From NCBI RefSeq assembly GCF_934190855.1, contig NZ_CAKPTN010000012.1:1-21805 (forward strand): a stretch of 21,805 nucleotides of DNA, given 5' to 3'. Positions within the stretch are counted from its first letter, which is position 1, and every line of letters starts with the position of its first letter. A model generated the notes under the pieces. That model saw only the letters and a program-made list of their open reading frames with translations. It was not told where the DNA came from and did not search any database. The DNA comes from an uncultured Veillonella sp. (GTDB taxonomy: Bacteria > Bacillota > Negativicutes > Veillonellales > Veillonellaceae). Shown here in pieces: positions 20,317-21,805 of the stretch. The position numbers and the translations under genes are program-made.

Positions 20317-20571
20317 ATGGAAGCTTTATTAGCATCAACACCGATTTCCGCGGTTATTTCTATTGCTGTAGCCTACATTGCTTTCAAAGTAGCATTTTTC
20401 ACTCTTAAAAGAGTAGTTTTAAATGCAGTAACAGGTGCTTTAACATATTGGGTATGTGTAAATGTTCTCAATATTCCTATGGACATTGGTATGGGTACAT
20501 GGGCATTGACTGCAATTTTAGGCCCTATTCCAATGCTCATTGCTGCCGGATGGTACGGCTTTTTAAAATAG
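20317..20571 (+). CDS. bofA: BofA-family membrane protein
   Basis: 84-residue membrane protein of the BofA family. In Bacillus, BofA anchors and inhibits the SpoIVFB protease that processes pro-sigma-K in sporulation. Visible here: two hydrophobic spans (about 10-30 and 35-52), then a C-terminal hydrophobic G-x-G-x-W-A-L-T-A-I-L-G-P-I-P segment matching the family's conserved end. The position after recR is the same as in B. subtilis. In a non-sporulating lineage the inhibitory role would have no target, so the protein is either a relic or has another partner protease. The ribosome site is AAAGGA inside the end of recR. The downstream helicase gene's AGGAGG overlaps its stop codon. Confidence 0.85.
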   Translation: MEALLASTPISAVISIAVAYIAFKVAFFTLKRVVLNAVTGALTYWVCVNVLNIPMDIGMGTWALTAILGPIPMLIAAGWYGFLK

Positions 20572-20580
20572 GAGGCTATC

Positions 20581-21805
20581 ATGCTTATCAATCGTGAACA
20601 ACAACGCGTTATTGATGAAGTTGAACAGAATATCCTCTTGTTAGCGTCCGCTGGGACGGGAAAAACGAATACACTTGCTTATCGAGTGGCTCACCTCATC
20701 GAGGGCGGCTATGCGAAAGCGGAGAATATCTTGTGCATGACCTTTACGAACAAGGCCGCAAACGAGATGAAAGACCGCATTCAATCGCTCGTAGGCAGTC
20801 CTGCAAAGGCTGTGGAGGTTAGTACATTCCACAGCTTTTGCTTTTTCGTGCTCCAACAAGAGGGCAAGCGGAACGAAACCTTGTATACGGATGTAACTAT
20901 CTTTGACGAAGAGGATTGTAAGGAATTGTCTGAACCGTATCGTCCAGGTAAATTGCGAGAAATGTCCTTTGCGAACATCATCGCTATGGTGAAAGAATAT
21001 CGTTCCTTGTATGGTTACTATTCTGATGACCTTGTAGGCGATTATAAACGAACTATTGAACGTTTGCAAAAGGAACAGCGTAGCGCCATTGAACAGCAGT
21101 TTTCTAGCTTTGGCAATGTCCTCTACAGTGAACTCCATGACTTCTTGAACCATGGTCACGAATGGATTGCCGCTTATGATGAAAGCTTAGCCACCGTACA
21201 TGGTCTGGATTTTATGGACCTTATCTGCGGTGTTCATCGTCTCTTCCAAGATCCTGTCGTTCGGGAGCGCTGGCGCAGTCGTTACAGTTATATTTCTGTA
21301 GATGAGATGCAAGATACAGGCGTACTTGAGTATAAGGTATTAGAAATGATCTGGGAAGGTAATCACGTCCTCTTGTGCGGTGACTATTTCCAAACCATAT
21401 ACGAATGGCGTGGGTCCGATCCATTCCGTTTGCTTAAGCAATTCGATGTGGACTTCAAGCCTTTAAAAATCATCTTCTATGAAAACTACCGCTCTAACTG
21501 GACGCTCTTTACGATGGCTTTCAAAACATTGCAAAATATGTTCCCTGACCTCGTAGGCTCTATATATACTGAATTGCCTCGCGCTAATAGTGAAAGAAAG
21601 GGAAAGCCCGTTCTTATTAAAGGTTGTAAAAATAGTTATTTAGAGGGCCGCTATATTTATGAAGCCATTTGTGCCTTGCCAAAGGATGCGAATATTGGTG
21701 TTCTTGTACGGGATAATAAAAAGGCGCAGCGATTGAGCGACTCCTTTGAACGCCTGAACAATGAAAAGCCTGAAGAGGAACGTCGTCACTTTATGATTAT
21801 TGACG
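20581..21805 (+). CDS. UvrD/PcrA-type DNA helicase (3' end beyond window)
   Basis: Superfamily 1A 3'-5' DNA helicase; 408 codons are visible and the frame runs open off the window, so domain 2 and the C-terminus are missing. Motifs: Q-motif N-R-E-Q-Q (4-8), Walker A A22-S-A-G-T-G-K-T29, motif Ia T-F-T-N-K-A-A-N-E-M, motif II V-D-E-M-Q-D-T, motif III G-D-Y-F-Q-T-I-Y-E-W-R-G-S, and motif IV E-N-Y-R-S-N. The residues that bind ATP and couple hydrolysis are intact. Motif III reads T-I-Y-E-W where PcrA/UvrD usually read S-I-Y-x-F, so it may be a paralogue and not PcrA itself. AGGAGG overlaps the bofA stop codon and lies 4-5 bases before the ATG, so it belongs to the recR operon. A specific repair role is not assigned. 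Confidence 0.9.
   Translation, partial: MLINREQQRVIDEVEQNILLLASAGTGKTNTLAYRVAHLIEGGYAKAENILCMTFTNKAANEMKDRIQSLVGSPAKAVEVSTFHSFCFFVLQQEGKRNETLYTDVTIFDEEDCKELSEPYRPGKLREMSFANIIAMVKEYRSLYGYYSDDLVGDYKRTIERLQKEQRSAIEQQFSSFGNVLYSELHDFLNHGHEWIAAYDESLATVHGLDFMDLICGVHRLFQDPVVRERWRSRYSYISVDEMQDTGVLEYKVLEMIWEGNHVLLCGDYFQTIYEWRGSDPFRLLKQFDVDFKPLKIIFYENYRSNWTLFTMAFKTLQNMFPDLVGSIYTELPRANSERKGKPVLIKGCKNSYLEGRYIYEAICALPKDANIGVLVRDNKKAQRLSDSFERLNNEKPEEERRHFMIID

Overview
The window reads as chromosome of a Gram-negative-type Firmicute, most likely Veillonella or a close relative in the Negativicutes. This is inferred from the block ffs-dnaX-ebfC-recR-bofA, which is the Firmicute arrangement, together with the codon and protein character of the genes. 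I could not run a search, so the genus is a judgement (about 0.6). Nearly all of the window is ordinary housekeeping and metabolic sequence. One AT-rich gene (15145-16182) looks acquired.

Left part (1-6452): the 3' end of a nitroreductase gene; a convergent metQ methionine-binding lipoprotein gene without metN or metI beside it; a YqhD-type iron alcohol dehydrogenase preceded by an array of degenerate 19-bp repeats; azlC-azlD, a two-gene branched-chain amino acid exporter behind a consensus promoter that runs straight into a hairpin; an aldo/keto reductase; and, divergent from it, an orphan RND-type periplasmic adaptor lipoprotein.

Middle (6453-9987): a DUF2156 / LPG_synthase_C-like gene whose best-supported start codon is AUU behind a strong Shine-Dalgarno. 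Next come an 11.8-copy pentanucleotide repeat (GATGC) in the 5' leader of an Eis-like GNAT acetyltransferase, a RluA-family pseudouridine synthase in the same operon, and a probable small RNA locus. That locus has its own promoter, two tandem 46-bp repeats and a strong terminator.

Right (9988-21805): a complete glutamate synthase large subunit gene (gltB) without gltD next to it; a long AT-rich gap; a single STAS-like/GHKL-ATPase gene of unknown role; the SRP RNA gene ffs with promoter and terminator; then the replication/repair operon dnaX-ebfC-recR-bofA and the first 408 codons of a UvrD-type helicase that runs off the end.

The items most worth a second look are the phase-variation-type repeat before the Eis-like gene, the AUU start with its structured leader, the repeat-containing sRNA candidate, and the STAS-GHKL gene. 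No CRISPR array, transposase, prophage or complete multi-gene defence system is visible.
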